From JBDGYE01 sp039584255 (lineage in GTDB: Bacteria > Gemmatimonadota > Gemmatimonadetes > Palauibacterales > Palauibacteraceae): 64,000 nt of DNA. Shown in pieces: positions 7,203 through 18,069 of this stretch; the stretch's first letter is position 1; the number at the start of each line of letters is the position of its first letter. The notes below the pieces were generated by a model. It saw only the letters and a program-made list of their open reading frames with translations. It did no database searches and was not told the origin of the DNA. A program made the translations under genes and the position numbers. The DNA is taken from assembly GCA_039584255.1 (NCBI GenBank), contig JBDGYE010000008.1, positions 15,076 through 79,075 on the forward strand. The letters run 5' to 3'.

Positions 7203-10200
7203 TCAGCCGGCCAGGCTTACACCCAGCTTCGCCGTGTCCCGTCCGATTTCCACCGCCTGGACATGGTCCGAGGCGTCGACGGCAGGACCGCCTTCTACCA
7301 GCTCGACGGCCAGGGTCTCGCCCGCGACATAGTCACGAAACGTGGTCACCGCCTCTACCAACTGCTGCGATCCGGTCACCGCCAGCCGAATCCGATCGCT
7401 TACATCCAGACCCGAGTCCCGGCGGAGGCGCTGCACCCGGTTCACCAGCTCGCGGACCATTCCCTCGGCCACCAAATCGTCGGTCAGCGTGACGTCCAGC
7501 CCGACGACGAATCCGTCCGCGGCCTCGACCGTCAAATCCCCCACCGCTTCCTCGATGACCCGCACGGCTTGGGGGTCCACCTCGGCCTCTTCGCCCTCGA
7601 CGGAGATCGTGACAGAATTCCCCGCCTGGATCTCCCTGATCATCTCGGGCTCCATCGCTACGATCGCGCGGGCCACCGCCGGCGTCCGGTGACCGAAGCT
7701 GGGACCCAGCATTCCGAACTCCGGTTTCGCGGACAGCCGCACAATATCGTGACCACCGCCCGGGAATACAACCCTCTTCACGTTCAGTTCCTGACGCAGG
7801 ACCGACTCCAGCTCTGGAGACACCCGGCGTCCGCTGGGAACGACCGCCAGAAGTGTGGAAAGCGGCTGGCGGACCCGGATTCCCGCCTCCTCGCGAGCGG
7901 CCCGCCCAAGGGTCGCGAGGCGTCGCACATCCTCCATCTCCCTTTCCAGCGGCTCGTCGCGCCGCCCGCGGGGCTCGGGGTACTCCGCCAGGTGCACCGA
8001 CGCCCCTGCCAACTGCCGGTGGAGCCAATCGGCCAGGAAGGGCGCCAGCGGCGCGAGCAGCAGGCTGCAGGTCACCAGCGCCTCGTGCAGGGTGGCAAAG
8101 GCGTCGGGGGAGCGCAGCTCGTCATCCTCTTCCGGGCGGGTCGCCCAGAAGCGGTCGCGGGTCTGTCTGACGTACCAGTTGGAGAGATCATCCAGCACGA
8201 ATGCCGAGACTCGTCGGGCGGCCCGGGTCAGGTCGTAGCCCTCCATGTCGGCCCGCATCGCCGCCACCAGTCCGTCAAGGCGACTGAGCAGCCAGCGGTC
8301 CATGCGCGCCCGCGAGTCTGGCTCAGAGACTCCTGCCTCCAGGTGACTCCAGCCATCGAGCCGCGCGTACATTGCGAAGAAGCGGTAGGTGCTGCGCAGG
8401 GTGTCGAACAGCTTTCGGTTGGTCTCCCGGATGGCGCCATCGTCCCATCGCTTGGGCAGCCAGGGGTTGCTGGAAGCCAACAAATAGATCCGGATCGCGT
8501 CCGCGCCGTGCTCGGCCACGGCTTCCCACGGGTCGACCACGTTTCCCCTCGACTTGGACATCTTCTGTCCCGTTTCGTCGAGAATGAGGTCGTTTACGAC
8601 CACGTTCAGGTAGCACGGCTCGTCGAAGAGCAATGTCGAAATCGCGAGCAGCGAGTAGAACCAGCCACGGGTCTGGTCGATCCCCTCGGCGATGAAGTGA
8701 GCCGGGAAATGCTCACGGAAGGACTCCTCGTTCTCGAAGGGATAATGCCACTGGGCGAACGGCATGGACCCGGAATCGAACCAGGTGTCGATCACCTCCG
8801 GCACACGCCGCATCGTTCCCTGGCAGTCCTCCTCGGTGCAGGGCCATGAGACCTCGTCGATCTCCGGCCGGTGTGGATCGAAGTCTTCCCCGAGCGGACC
8901 TGCCAGCTCGGCAAGTCGTCGCAGAGACCCCATCACTTCTCGGTGGGAATCGTCCGAGTCGCACGACCATATAGGAAGGGGCGTGCCCCAGTAGCGGTCT
9001 CGCGAGAGGGCCCAATCGACGTTGTTGTCCAGCCACTCGCCCATACGTCCGCGTCCGATCTCCGGCGGATGCCAGCCGACCGCAGCGTTATGGGCCAGAA
9101 GACGGTCCTTGACGGCGGTGGTGCGGATGTACCAGGAATCGCGCGCCATGTACAGAAGGGCGCTGTCGCACCGCCAACAGTGAGGATAGCTGTGCTCGTA
9201 CATTTGCCGGCGGTAGAGCAGGTCGTTCTCTGTCAGGTACTCGCCGATGGCCTGCTCGGTCACTTCGTCCTTCACCTGCAGACCTGCAAGGCCGCCCGGC
9301 ACCCGATCCACGAAGCGCCCGTTCCCGTCGACCGTGTGCTGCATCGGCAGCCCCACTTCGACGCCCAGCCGGAAGTCGTCCTCTCCGTACATCACCGCCG
9401 TGTGGACGACACCCGTGCCTTCTTCCGTGGTGACGAAGTCTGCCGCCTGGACCGTCCACGCTGCCTCGTTCCCATCGGCCTCCACGGCGCCCGGGAACAG
9501 GGGCCGGTAGCGGCGGCCGACCAGTTCCGCACCCTTGAGCTGCTCGACGACCTCGTATGGGTGGCGGATAGTATCCTCAACCAGGTCGCGGGCCAGAATG
9601 AGGACCTCGCCGGGCTCGGCTCCTCTCGGAAAGGGCACTCCGCTCTCGCCCCCATCAGCGGCGGAATCGGGCTCCCTGATCCTGAGGCGTACGTAGTCGA
9701 CGTCAGCTCCCACCGCGAGGGCCAGATTCCCGGGGAGGGTCCAGGGGGTAGTGGTCCAGCTGAGGACGCGAGCCTGCGCCGGGTCGTCCACGAGGTGGAA
9801 CTTGATGTAAACGGAGGGCTCGGACACCATGCGGTATCCCTGGGCCACCTCGTGGCTCGAAAGACCGGTGCCGCAGCGGGGACAGTACGGCAGCACCTTG
9901 TAGCCACGGTACAGAAGCCCTTTCTCGTGGACGTCGGCCAGGGCCCACCAGACTGACTCGATGTACTCGGGAGTGAAAGTGATGTACGGCCGGTCGTAAT
10001 CGAGCCAGTACCCGATCCGCAGCGAGAGCCGCTCCCAGTCCTCCTTGTAGGTGAAGATGTTCTCCCTGCATACGGCGTTGAATCGCGCTATGCCCAGCCG
10101 CTCGATCTCAGGCTTGCCGGAGATTCCCAGCTGCTTCTCGGCCTCGATCTCCACCGGCAGGCCGTGGGTGTCCCAGCCGGCGATCCGGGTCGCTGTCCTT

Positions 10201-10398
10201 GATCGTCCGGGCAATGATGTGGTGCACGCCAGGGCGACCGTTAGCCGTGGGCGGGCCCTCGTAGAAGACGAACTCGGGCGCTCCTTTCCGCAGCTCCAGG
10301 CTCCGGCGGAAGGTCTTCTCGGCCTCCCAGAGCGCGAGGATCTCCTCCTCAAGCGCGATGGCGGTCGTCGGAAGCTGCCTGTAGGGAGCAGAGGTCAC
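7203..10398 (-). CDS. ileS: Isoleucyl-tRNA synthetase, type 2-like, reading frame interrupted near 10191
   Basis: The class I synthetase charging tRNA-Ile. The first 68 codons from the GTG at 10398 (GAGG site 7 bases upstream) carry the nucleotide-binding start, including FVFYEGPPTANGRPGVHH and ARTIKD. At 10191-10194 the frame breaks, and the protein continues in another frame with TRIAGWDTHGLPVEIEAEK to the end at 7203. About 12 residues normally found between these parts are missing. Downstream are the CP editing domain, DETGQKMSKSRGN (KMSKS loop) and an anticodon-binding C-terminus without the bacterial type 1 zinc knuckle, which points to the eukaryote-like type 2 enzyme. The HIGH motif reads GVHH. 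The break may be an assembly error or a true mutation. Confidence 0.88.
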
Positions 10399-10426
10399 GT
10401 CGTCGCCTCTTTCAAGTCGCCTCTTC

Positions 10427-11056
10427 CTAGACCCCTGCCGTCTCCGCTTCGCCGGAGGTCGCGGCGTCCGCTCCGCCGTCCTCACCTCCGGCCCGATGAC
10501 CCTTCCGCTCCGCTCCGGCGGACGCCTCGCTCGCCTCGTATCCTTCCTCCCCCGCGCTCCCTGCCGGCTTGGCCAGACTCTCCAGCGACTCGCCGGCCAG
10601 CGCCTGCTGCTCCTGCTCCACCTCGTCCAGGAACCTCTCGAGTGTGGTGCGGAGAGCCCTGAGAAATCCGCTACGCCGCGTCTTGAGCTCGTTGAGTGCC
10701 CGTCGTGAGTCATCGACCGCTCGTTCGGCGCTCTTGGTGACATCGGCGGCGGCCTGCTCTGCCTCACGCAGTCGCAGATCGGCCGCCTTCTCGGCTTGCG
10801 CCCTCGCCTCCTCGCGCAGTTCCTGAGCTGTGACGAGCGCTTCGTTAAGCGCCCGCTCGCGCTCCTGGAACGCAGCCAGCTGCTCGCGCAGGACCTCCAC
10901 CTGTTCCGAGAGTCGGAGCTCGCTCTGAACGAGCTGTTCCATCCTTTCCGCCACCAGGTCGAGGAAGGAATCCACCTGGCCAACGTCGTAACCGCGTACC
11001 GAGCGGCGGAGGTCTTCCTTCTTCTTTCGAACGTCCAGCGGTGTCAAATCCATCAT
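10427..11056 (-). CDS. divIVA: DivIVA-domain coiled-coil protein
   Basis: A 209-residue protein beginning MMDLTPLDVRKKKEDLRRS, then GYDVGQVDSFLDLVAERME, the membrane-binding N-terminal motif of DivIVA/GpsB proteins. Residues about 30-160 are a long coiled coil rich in E, A, R and Q. The C-terminal 50 residues are a low-complexity Gly/Ala/Glu tail. It should sense membrane curvature and recruit growth or division proteins at poles and septa. The start ATGATG overlaps the TGA stop of the YggS gene, implying translational coupling, and ileS follows at 28 bases. YggS-DivIVA-IleS is the order seen next to division clusters in Gram-positive bacteria. Confidence 0.9.
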   Translation of the reverse strand: MMDLTPLDVRKKKEDLRRSVRGYDVGQVDSFLDLVAERMEQLVQSELRLSEQVEVLREQLAAFQERERALNEALVTAQELREEARAQAEKAADLRLREAEQAAADVTKSAERAVDDSRRALNELKTRRSGFLRALRTTLERFLDEVEQEQQALAGESLESLAKPAGSAGEEGYEASEASAGAERKGHRAGGEDGGADAATSGEAETAGV

Positions 11057-11757
11057 CTGCCTGGTCTCTCTCCGAGCAAGATCGTTCCCAACCGTACCTC
11101 GGTGCTCCCTTCCTCCACGGCGAGCTCGAAGTCGTTGCTCATTCCCATCGACAGCTCGATTCCGCGGAGGCCGGAGATGGCTCGCCGGCATCGCTCCAGG
11201 CACTCCCGCGTCCGCCGGAAACAGTCGCGCAGCGTATCCTCGTCGTCGACGAACGGCGCCATAGTCATGAGCCCGCGTACCTCGAGGCGCGGCAGCTCAC
11301 ACAACTCACCGATCGCCTCATCCGCCTCGGATAACGGGAAGCCGCCTTTGGCGGCCTCTCCCGAGGCGTTCACCTGAACAAGAACCGGAACCCGGCCGAG
11401 GCCGGTCCGTTCTGCCACCGCGTCGATCCGCTGACCGAGCCGGAGCGAGTCGACCGACTCGATGACATCGAACAGCTGTACCGCGCGGGCTGCCTTGTTA
11501 CGCTGCAGGTGGCCCACCAGGTGCCAGCGCAGCCCGAGCGTGCCCAGCGCATTCTGTTTCGCCTCGGCCTCGGCGACCCTGCTTTCACCGATAATCTCGA
11601 ATCCCAGGGCTGCCACCCGCTGCACGAGCCCCAGCGGATGGCCCTTCGTTATCGGAAGAACGCGGATGCCTGCGGGATCCCTGCCGACCCGCTCGGCGGC
11701 CCGCGCGAGGCTCTCCTCCACCACCTCCAGCCGGCCCCTGATCTCGCTGTCACTCAC
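11053..11757 (-). CDS. YggS/PLPBP-family pyridoxal phosphate homeostasis protein
   Basis: A 234-residue single-domain TIM barrel that binds pyridoxal 5'-phosphate without known catalytic activity and helps PLP and amino-acid homeostasis. The expected PLP lysine is Lys 38 in LPITKGHP. Other family blocks are WHLVGHLQRNKAA, GLMTMAPF and the phosphate-binding ELSMGMSNDFELAVEEGSTEVRLGT region. I chose the GTG at 11757 because family proteins start near there and a promoter -10 box ends seven bases upstream, indicating a leaderless message. The frame is open to 11832, but that extension resembles nothing in the family. It is coupled to divIVA by overlapping stop and start codons. Confidence 0.92.
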   Translation of the reverse strand: MSDSEIRGRLEVVEESLARAAERVGRDPAGIRVLPITKGHPLGLVQRVAALGFEIIGESRVAEAEAKQNALGTLGLRWHLVGHLQRNKAARAVQLFDVIESVDSLRLGQRIDAVAERTGLGRVPVLVQVNASGEAAKGGFPLSEADEAIGELCELPRLEVRGLMTMAPFVDDEDTLRDCFRRTRECLERCRRAISGLRGIELSMGMSNDFELAVEEGSTEVRLGTILLGERPGR

Positions 11758-11764
11758 GGCGGGC

Positions 11765-11793
11765 AGTCTAGCCGCGAGGCTGTTTAACGGCAA
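11765..11793 (-). promoter_or_regulatory. Promoter of the YggS-divIVA-ileS genes, leaderless type
   Basis: On the minus strand TTGCCG (11788-11793), 17 bases, TAGACT (11765-11770). Only seven bases separate the -10 box from the GTG at 11757, so transcription should begin at the start codon. It follows the tonB terminator directly. Confidence 0.6.
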
Positions 11794-11840
11794 CGGATCG
11801 TGTAGGCCTGTCGCGACGTGCCCACGCCACAAACGACGAA

Positions 11841-11870
11841 GGGCCGCCCGCTCATGTCCGCGGACGGCCC
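11841..11870 (-). terminator. Terminator after the exbB-exbD-exbD-tonB operon
   Basis: A strong GC hairpin (GGGCCGTCCGC paired with GCGGGCGGCCC around a short loop), about 28 bases after the tonB stop. It is followed by TTCGTCGTTTG, a modest T-rich tail, so it is a probable but not perfect intrinsic terminator. Confidence 0.6.
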
Positions 11871-11897
11871 GACTCGTAAACCTCTAATCGTGTGGAG

Positions 11898-12599
11898 TCA
11901 GCTCGTGACGCTGAAGTCGATGGGTTGCGCGATCCAGACGCCGACCGGCTTGTCCCGGTTCATGGCCGGGGAGAACTCCATCTGCTCGACGATCTGCGCG
12001 GCCGCATTGTCGAGAGCCGGATAGCCGCTGGACGTATGGATCTGCGACTTCGCGGCTTGGCCCTGTGCGTCCACGAACACCCATAGCAGTACCCGGCCGC
12101 CGATTCCGGCCTCCCGCAGCATTGGCGGATAGAGCCGCTCGAGCAGTCGCTGTATGTCACGCCCGTTCTTCAACCGCGGCTCGACGTCGCGCGGGATGTA
12201 GGACGGCATGTCGGACGGCGCAGCCCCTGCCGGCGGCGGCGGCAGAGATTCGACCGGGTTGTCCTCGAACGTGGTGGGGGCGATGGTGATGTCCTCCGAG
12301 ACTTCCGCTGCCGCCACGCGAGGCGTCGCCGGGCGGGCGATCTGCTCTGGTGGCGGCGGAATCTTCACCTCCGGCGGCAGTTCGATGGCCGCCAGCTCAT
12401 CCCCCACGACTCCCAGGTCCGCGGCCTGGAGCTGCGGGAACCAGTTGAAGAGCGCGAAGTGGAGGAATGTCGCTACCATTACGCAGATGTACGTCCAGGC
12501 CGGGTAGCCGCGCTTAAACCGCTCGTTGGCCGTCATCCACGTGGCACGGCCTGTTCTCCTGGACTGGCGTGCCTCGCGTAGCTCGTCCTTGAAGCCCAT
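11898..12599 (-). CDS. tonB: TonB-family energy transducer
   Basis: A 233-residue protein that should carry inner-membrane proton-motive energy to outer-membrane receptors. It has a cytoplasmic N-terminus, one membrane segment (about 35-52), then a proline-rich periplasmic linker (EVKIPPPPEQIARPATP and LPPPPAGAAPSD). The C-terminal TonB domain includes LYPPMLREAGIGGRVLLWVFVD and ends QPIDFSV. The ATG at 12599 has a perfect AAGGAGGT site six bases upstream, which settles the start over an in-frame codon at 12647. It is the last gene of the exbB-exbD-exbD-tonB operon, four bases after an exbD. Confidence 0.93.
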   Translation of the reverse strand: MGFKDELREARQSRRTGRATWMTANERFKRGYPAWTYICVMVATFLHFALFNWFPQLQAADLGVVGDELAAIELPPEVKIPPPPEQIARPATPRVAAAEVSEDITIAPTTFEDNPVESLPPPPAGAAPSDMPSYIPRDVEPRLKNGRDIQRLLERLYPPMLREAGIGGRVLLWVFVDAQGQAAKSQIHTSSGYPALDNAAAQIVEQMEFSPAMNRDKPVGVWIAQPIDFSVTS

Positions 12600-12603
12600 G
12601 CGC

Positions 12604-13047
12604 CTACCTCCTTGCGCGCTGTACTCGCTGCTCGACCCGTGTGGCAAATGTCACGCGAACCGCGCCCGAGGCTTGAAGCTGCTCGGTGATGGAGTTGATC
12701 TGGTTGTAAGGAACATCGCGATCGCCCCGGATCGCCACCACCAGCTCCCGGTTCTCCGCGTAGATGGGCCGAACGACGTCTGCGATGTTGTCGTAGGAGA
12801 TGTTCTGGTCGTTGATGAAGACCGCCCCCTCCTCCTCCACCCAGACGTGCAGAATGTTCTTACGTTTCTCGTCGATCTTCTGCGTCGCCTCGGCGTTGGT
12901 CCAATCGATGGGCCGGTTCTTCTCCTTCCGGAACACCGTCGAGACCATGAAGAAGATCAACAGCAGGAACGCGATATCCGCCAGAGACGACGACGGGATG
13001 TCGCCACTCGCCCCCGACTTGCGCTTGAAGCCCTTTCGCTTGGCCAT
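12604..13047 (-). CDS. exbD: ExbD/TolR-family biopolymer transport protein (second copy)
   Basis: A 147-residue bitopic protein of the ExbBD proton channel. Residues 1-18 are basic and cytoplasmic. A single helix contains SSSLADIAFLLLIFFMVST, in which the conserved Asp 24 is the proton-carrying residue, followed by a periplasmic domain. The periplasmic part contains LVVAIRGDRDVPYNQIN, matching the ExbD fold. Its ATG is preceded by GAGGAG, which is also the end of the upstream exbD. The C-terminal region differs from the neighbouring exbD, so the two probably form hetero-oligomers with ExbB. Confidence 0.92.
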   Translation of the reverse strand: MAKRKGFKRKSGASGDIPSSSLADIAFLLLIFFMVSTVFRKEKNRPIDWTNAEATQKIDEKRKNILHVWVEEEGAVFINDQNISYDNIADVVRPIYAENRELVVAIRGDRDVPYNQINSITEQLQASGAVRVTFATRVEQRVQRARR

Positions 13048-13048
13048 G

Positions 13049-13471
13049 CTACTCCTCGAGCATCTGGAGCGAGATGCGCTCCGCCCCGGCGATCTTCACC
13101 TCGTCCAGCACGTTGATCATGTGGCGGTACGCCGCGTTGGGATCCGTCTTGATCGCCGCGATGAGGTTCGGGTTCTGGGCAAGCTCCTGTCGCAGGATCA
13201 CTTCGACCTGCCTGTACGCAACGACCTGCTCCTGCTCGCTCTCGCCCCGCTTGACGACCACCGAGCCGTCCGGTCGCACTAGGAAGAAGATCAGGTTCTT
13301 GGCCGAGACATCCTGCTCGGCCGCCTGCTCCGGGAGCACTATGGGCAGTCCCTTTTCCTCGTTGAACACCGTGGTGGTCAGGAAGAAGATCAGAAGCAGG
13401 AAGGCGATGTCGGCCATCGAGGCCGTTGGAATCTCGTCCGACACCCGCTGTTTGCGCCTGAGAATCGGCAT
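13049..13471 (-). CDS. exbD: ExbD/TolR-family biopolymer transport protein (first copy)
   Basis: A 140-residue paralogue of the following gene. The membrane helix PTASMADIAFLLLIFFLTTT carries the conserved Asp 21. The periplasmic part has LIAAIKTDPNAAYRHMINVLDEVK, the usual ExbD helix. It reads from an ATG with an AGGT site. One or two bases separate its stop from the next exbD ATG, so translation is coupled. Two different ExbD subunits in one operon are frequent in Bacteroidota-like TonB systems. Confidence 0.92.
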   Translation of the reverse strand: MPILRRKQRVSDEIPTASMADIAFLLLIFFLTTTVFNEEKGLPIVLPEQAAEQDVSAKNLIFFLVRPDGSVVVKRGESEQEQVVAYRQVEVILRQELAQNPNLIAAIKTDPNAAYRHMINVLDEVKIAGAERISLQMLEE

Positions 13472-13507
13472 CTCTCGTCTACCTCTCTCCGCCGTGCGCC
13501 CGCGCCG

Positions 13508-14188
13508 TCACTCCGCGGGTCCGGTGGGCGCCTCTCGCCCCGCGCTCTGGGTCCTACCCTCGTATTGCCAGATCAGGTCCAGAACGGCCGCGGCGCCTCT
13601 TTCCATATCGGTGATCAAAGTGTCGATGCGGCTCACGAACCAGTTGTAGAACACGTTGACGGGAATGGCTATGGCGAGCCCGGAAGCGGTCGTGATCAGC
13701 GCCACCTTGATGCCGGAGGCCACGAGAGCTGGCTCAACCTGGCCGGCCGCCTCGATGGCCGCGAAGGCCGAGATCATCCCGATCACCGTACCGAGGAAGC
13801 CCAGCATGGGCGCCACGTTCGCGATCGTGGCCAGGATCACCATGCCCCGCTCCAGAAAGTCGAGCTCGATGGTGCCGGTCGTGGCGATCGCCTTCGTCAC
13901 GTCCTTGCCGGAGTGCTTCTCCTTGACGCGCTGCAGGCCGGACATGAGGATGGCCGCCACCGGCCCACGGGTTTCGCGGGCCCGCTCGAGGGCTTCGTCA
14001 ACCCGGCCCGTTGTACCCAGCTCCTCGATCTCCTGGAGGAGCCTCTTGGAATCGAGATGGGCCACGATCAGCGTCCACCCCTTGGCAAGGATCACGCCCA
14101 GCGCCACCAGAGAGCAGAGGACGAGCGGGACCATCATGAACCCGCCATCGCGGAAGATCGTCAGAAGTTCGTAGCTGGTATCTTGCAC
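13508..14188 (-). CDS. exbB: ExbB/TolQ/MotA-family proton channel
   Basis: A 226-residue inner-membrane protein with three helices: about residues 15-36, 113-140 and 155-178. The conserved MotA/TolQ/ExbB segments are VAPMLGFLGTVIGMISAF and ALITTASGLAIAIPVNVFYNWF, which line the pore and hold the Thr residues used in proton passage. It starts at a GTG with GGAG eight bases upstream. It opens the operon exbB-exbD-exbD-tonB, which has its own promoter at 14245-14273, and should energise TonB-dependent transport. Confidence 0.94.
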   Translation of the reverse strand: MQDTSYELLTIFRDGGFMMVPLVLCSLVALGVILAKGWTLIVAHLDSKRLLQEIEELGTTGRVDEALERARETRGPVAAILMSGLQRVKEKHSGKDVTKAIATTGTIELDFLERGMVILATIANVAPMLGFLGTVIGMISAFAAIEAAGQVEPALVASGIKVALITTASGLAIAIPVNVFYNWFVSRIDTLITDMERGAAAVLDLIWQYEGRTQSAGREAPTGPAE

Positions 14189-14244
14189 CCGGTCGTCTCC
14201 GTCTGACCTTGTGGATCGGGCCTCTGTTCGCCTCGGGAGTGCGT

Positions 14245-14273
14245 AGTTTACCCCTCCATTGGGGAACCGTCAA
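14245..14273 (-). promoter_or_regulatory. Promoter of the exbB operon
   Basis: On the minus strand TTGACG (14268-14273), 17 bases, TAAACT (14245-14250). It lies directly after the cdaA stop and about 57 bases before the exbB start, so the Ton operon can be transcribed independently of cdaA. Confidence 0.6.
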
Positions 14274-14280
14274 CGAAACT

Positions 14281-15147
14281 TCACCGGTTCGCGTCACCCC
14301 CCACGGTGACCATTCCCGATCGCTCCGGCCCTTCCTTGCTCACCGTCAGGTCCCCTTTGCCGCTCTCCGGGAACCGGCCCTCTTCCCCACCCGCCTCGAT
14401 TCTGGCCTTGAGCTCATCTGGCCGGAGCCCGCGGAAAAGCTGACCGCGGTGGGCCAGGGAGATCTGACCGGTTTCTTCCGAGACGACGACGACCAGCGCA
14501 TCGGTATCCTCCGCGAGCCCAACAGCGGCCCGGTGCCGGGTCCCCAGCGTCCGTTCGAGGGCTGGTGACTCCGACAGCCGCAGGATCACCGAGCCGGCGT
14601 ACGCGACCTTATCGCGCCTCACGATCACGGCGCCATCGTGTAGCGGGGAGTAAGGGGTGAAGATCGTCGTCAGCAGTTCCGACGTGACCTGGGCGTTCAC
14701 CGGGGTTCCATGATCGACGTGATTGGCAAGATCGACCTGGCGCTCGATCGCAATGATGCCGCCGATCTTGGCCTTGGCGAGACGGTCTGTGGCCTTCACG
14801 ATCTCTTCGACTACCTCTTGCTGCTCGAGCCGGGCGAAGATCTGGAAAAAGCGGCTCCGGCCCAGGCGAGCTAGGGCAGCCCGCAGCTCGGGCTGGAAGA
14901 TCACGATTAGGGCGAACGCGCCGTAGGTGAAGACTTGCGACAGGATGTACGGAATGAGCCGCAGGTCCAGAGCCTGTGCGAGGGCATAGATCGATATGAG
15001 CAGTACCAGGCCGACGAGTACCTGAAAGGCCCTCGTCCCCGTGTAGATGAGCAGTACGCGGTAGACCAGGTAACCGACAACGAGGATCTCGATCAGATCC
15101 TTCCAGTCGAACTGGAGGAAGCTCAGATAGTCGAGGATCGCCTGCAT
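14281..15147 (-). CDS. cdaA: CdaA-type diadenylate cyclase
   Basis: A membrane-bound enzyme that condenses two ATP into cyclic di-AMP. The 288-residue protein has three N-terminal helices (within about residues 15-85) and then the DisA_N catalytic domain. Its two active motifs are clear: LHDGAVIV (DGA) and LGTRHRAAVG (RHR). The C-terminal 45 residues are polar and low in complexity. In Bacillota cdaA sits with cdaR and glmM. Here it follows folP and ftsH instead and no CdaR-like gene is visible. Cyclic di-AMP usually controls potassium and osmotic balance. Confidence 0.95.
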   Translation of the reverse strand: MQAILDYLSFLQFDWKDLIEILVVGYLVYRVLLIYTGTRAFQVLVGLVLLISIYALAQALDLRLIPYILSQVFTYGAFALIVIFQPELRAALARLGRSRFFQIFARLEQQEVVEEIVKATDRLAKAKIGGIIAIERQVDLANHVDHGTPVNAQVTSELLTTIFTPYSPLHDGAVIVRRDKVAYAGSVILRLSESPALERTLGTRHRAAVGLAEDTDALVVVVSEETGQISLAHRGQLFRGLRPDELKARIEAGGEEGRFPESGKGDLTVSKEGPERSGMVTVGGDANR

Positions 15148-15159
15148 CCCGGTCTCCGC

Positions 15160-16029
15160 TCAGCCGGTGGCCCGGCGTATCGCTTCGGCCATGTCCAGCG
15201 CCCGCCTCACCGGAAGGACATCGTGCACGCGGAACAGTCGAGCGCCCCGCTCCAGAGCCAACAGGCAGGCCGCCAGTGTGCCCTCAACCCGCTCGTTCGT
15301 CGGTAGCTCCAGAACCTTACCGATAAACGACTTACGAGACGGCCCTACCATCACTGGCCGGCCGAGGCAGGTCAGTTCATCGAGCCGAGCCACGAGCTCC
15401 AGACTCCCCCGCGCCGACTTGCCGAAGCCAATGCCCGGATCCAGGACCAATTGATCGTGCCGGCAACTGCGCTCCAGGGCCACGTCGACCTGGCACTCGA
15501 GGAACTCCCGCACCTCGCCAACCACATCCGAATATGCGACGTCTTCCTGCATCGTTCCCGGAGTGCCGCGCATGTGCATGATGACCAGCCCCGACCCGTA
15601 CTCGGCCGCCAGATCGGCGATCACCGGCTCGAAGCGGAGTCCCGAGATATCGTTCAGCACGGCCGCCCCGGCGTCCAGGGCTCGCCTCGCTACAGCCGCC
15701 GCGGTGGTATCGACAGAGACCGTCACGCCCTTGCGCACCAGCTCCTGAATGACCGGGCCGACCCTCCCCCATTCCGTCTCAGCGTCTACGGGACGCGCAC
15801 CAGGCCGCGTCGACTCGCCGCCGACGTCCACAAGGTCGGCGCCCTGGGTGACCATCTCCTCGCCGCGCGCTACCGCCGCGTCCGCTCGCAGATACCTCCC
15901 TCCATCCGAGAAGGAGTCGGGAGTCACGTTGAGGATACCCAGAATGATGGGACGATCGAGGGAGAGCGCGCCGCCCCCATGGAGCCAGCGATCCGGGGGA
16001 CTCTCTATCTGGACCGCATCGGATGTCAC
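15160..16029 (-). CDS. folP: Dihydropteroate synthase
   Basis: FolP joins 4-aminobenzoate to dihydropterin pyrophosphate, the sulfonamide-sensitive step of folate synthesis. The 289-residue protein has the family blocks IILGILNVTPDSFSDGG, DLVDVGGESTRPGA, VLNDISG, LVIMHMRGTPGTMQ, VLDPGIGFGKS and GPSRKSFIG in order. It starts at a GTG with GGAGGCGCC just upstream, 12 bases after the ftsH stop. The 4-aminobenzoate genes pabBA lie 13 kb away on the plus strand. Confidence 0.97.
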   Translation of the reverse strand: MTSDAVQIESPPDRWLHGGGALSLDRPIILGILNVTPDSFSDGGRYLRADAAVARGEEMVTQGADLVDVGGESTRPGARPVDAETEWGRVGPVIQELVRKGVTVSVDTTAAAVARRALDAGAAVLNDISGLRFEPVIADLAAEYGSGLVIMHMRGTPGTMQEDVAYSDVVGEVREFLECQVDVALERSCRHDQLVLDPGIGFGKSARGSLELVARLDELTCLGRPVMVGPSRKSFIGKVLELPTNERVEGTLAACLLALERGARLFRVHDVLPVRRALDMAEAIRRATG

Positions 16030-16041
16030 GGCGCCTCCGCT

Positions 16042-18024
<1,983 letters not shown>

Positions 18025-18069
18025 GGCCACCGTGTAGGCTCCACTCCCGTCGGATACGCGTTCATTCCC

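Noticed and set aside
10108..10983. Frame joining the divIVA region to the ileS start
   Set aside because: Only its 3' part (from 10398) is protein-like, being the true IleRS N-terminus. The 5' part is out of frame with DivIVA.
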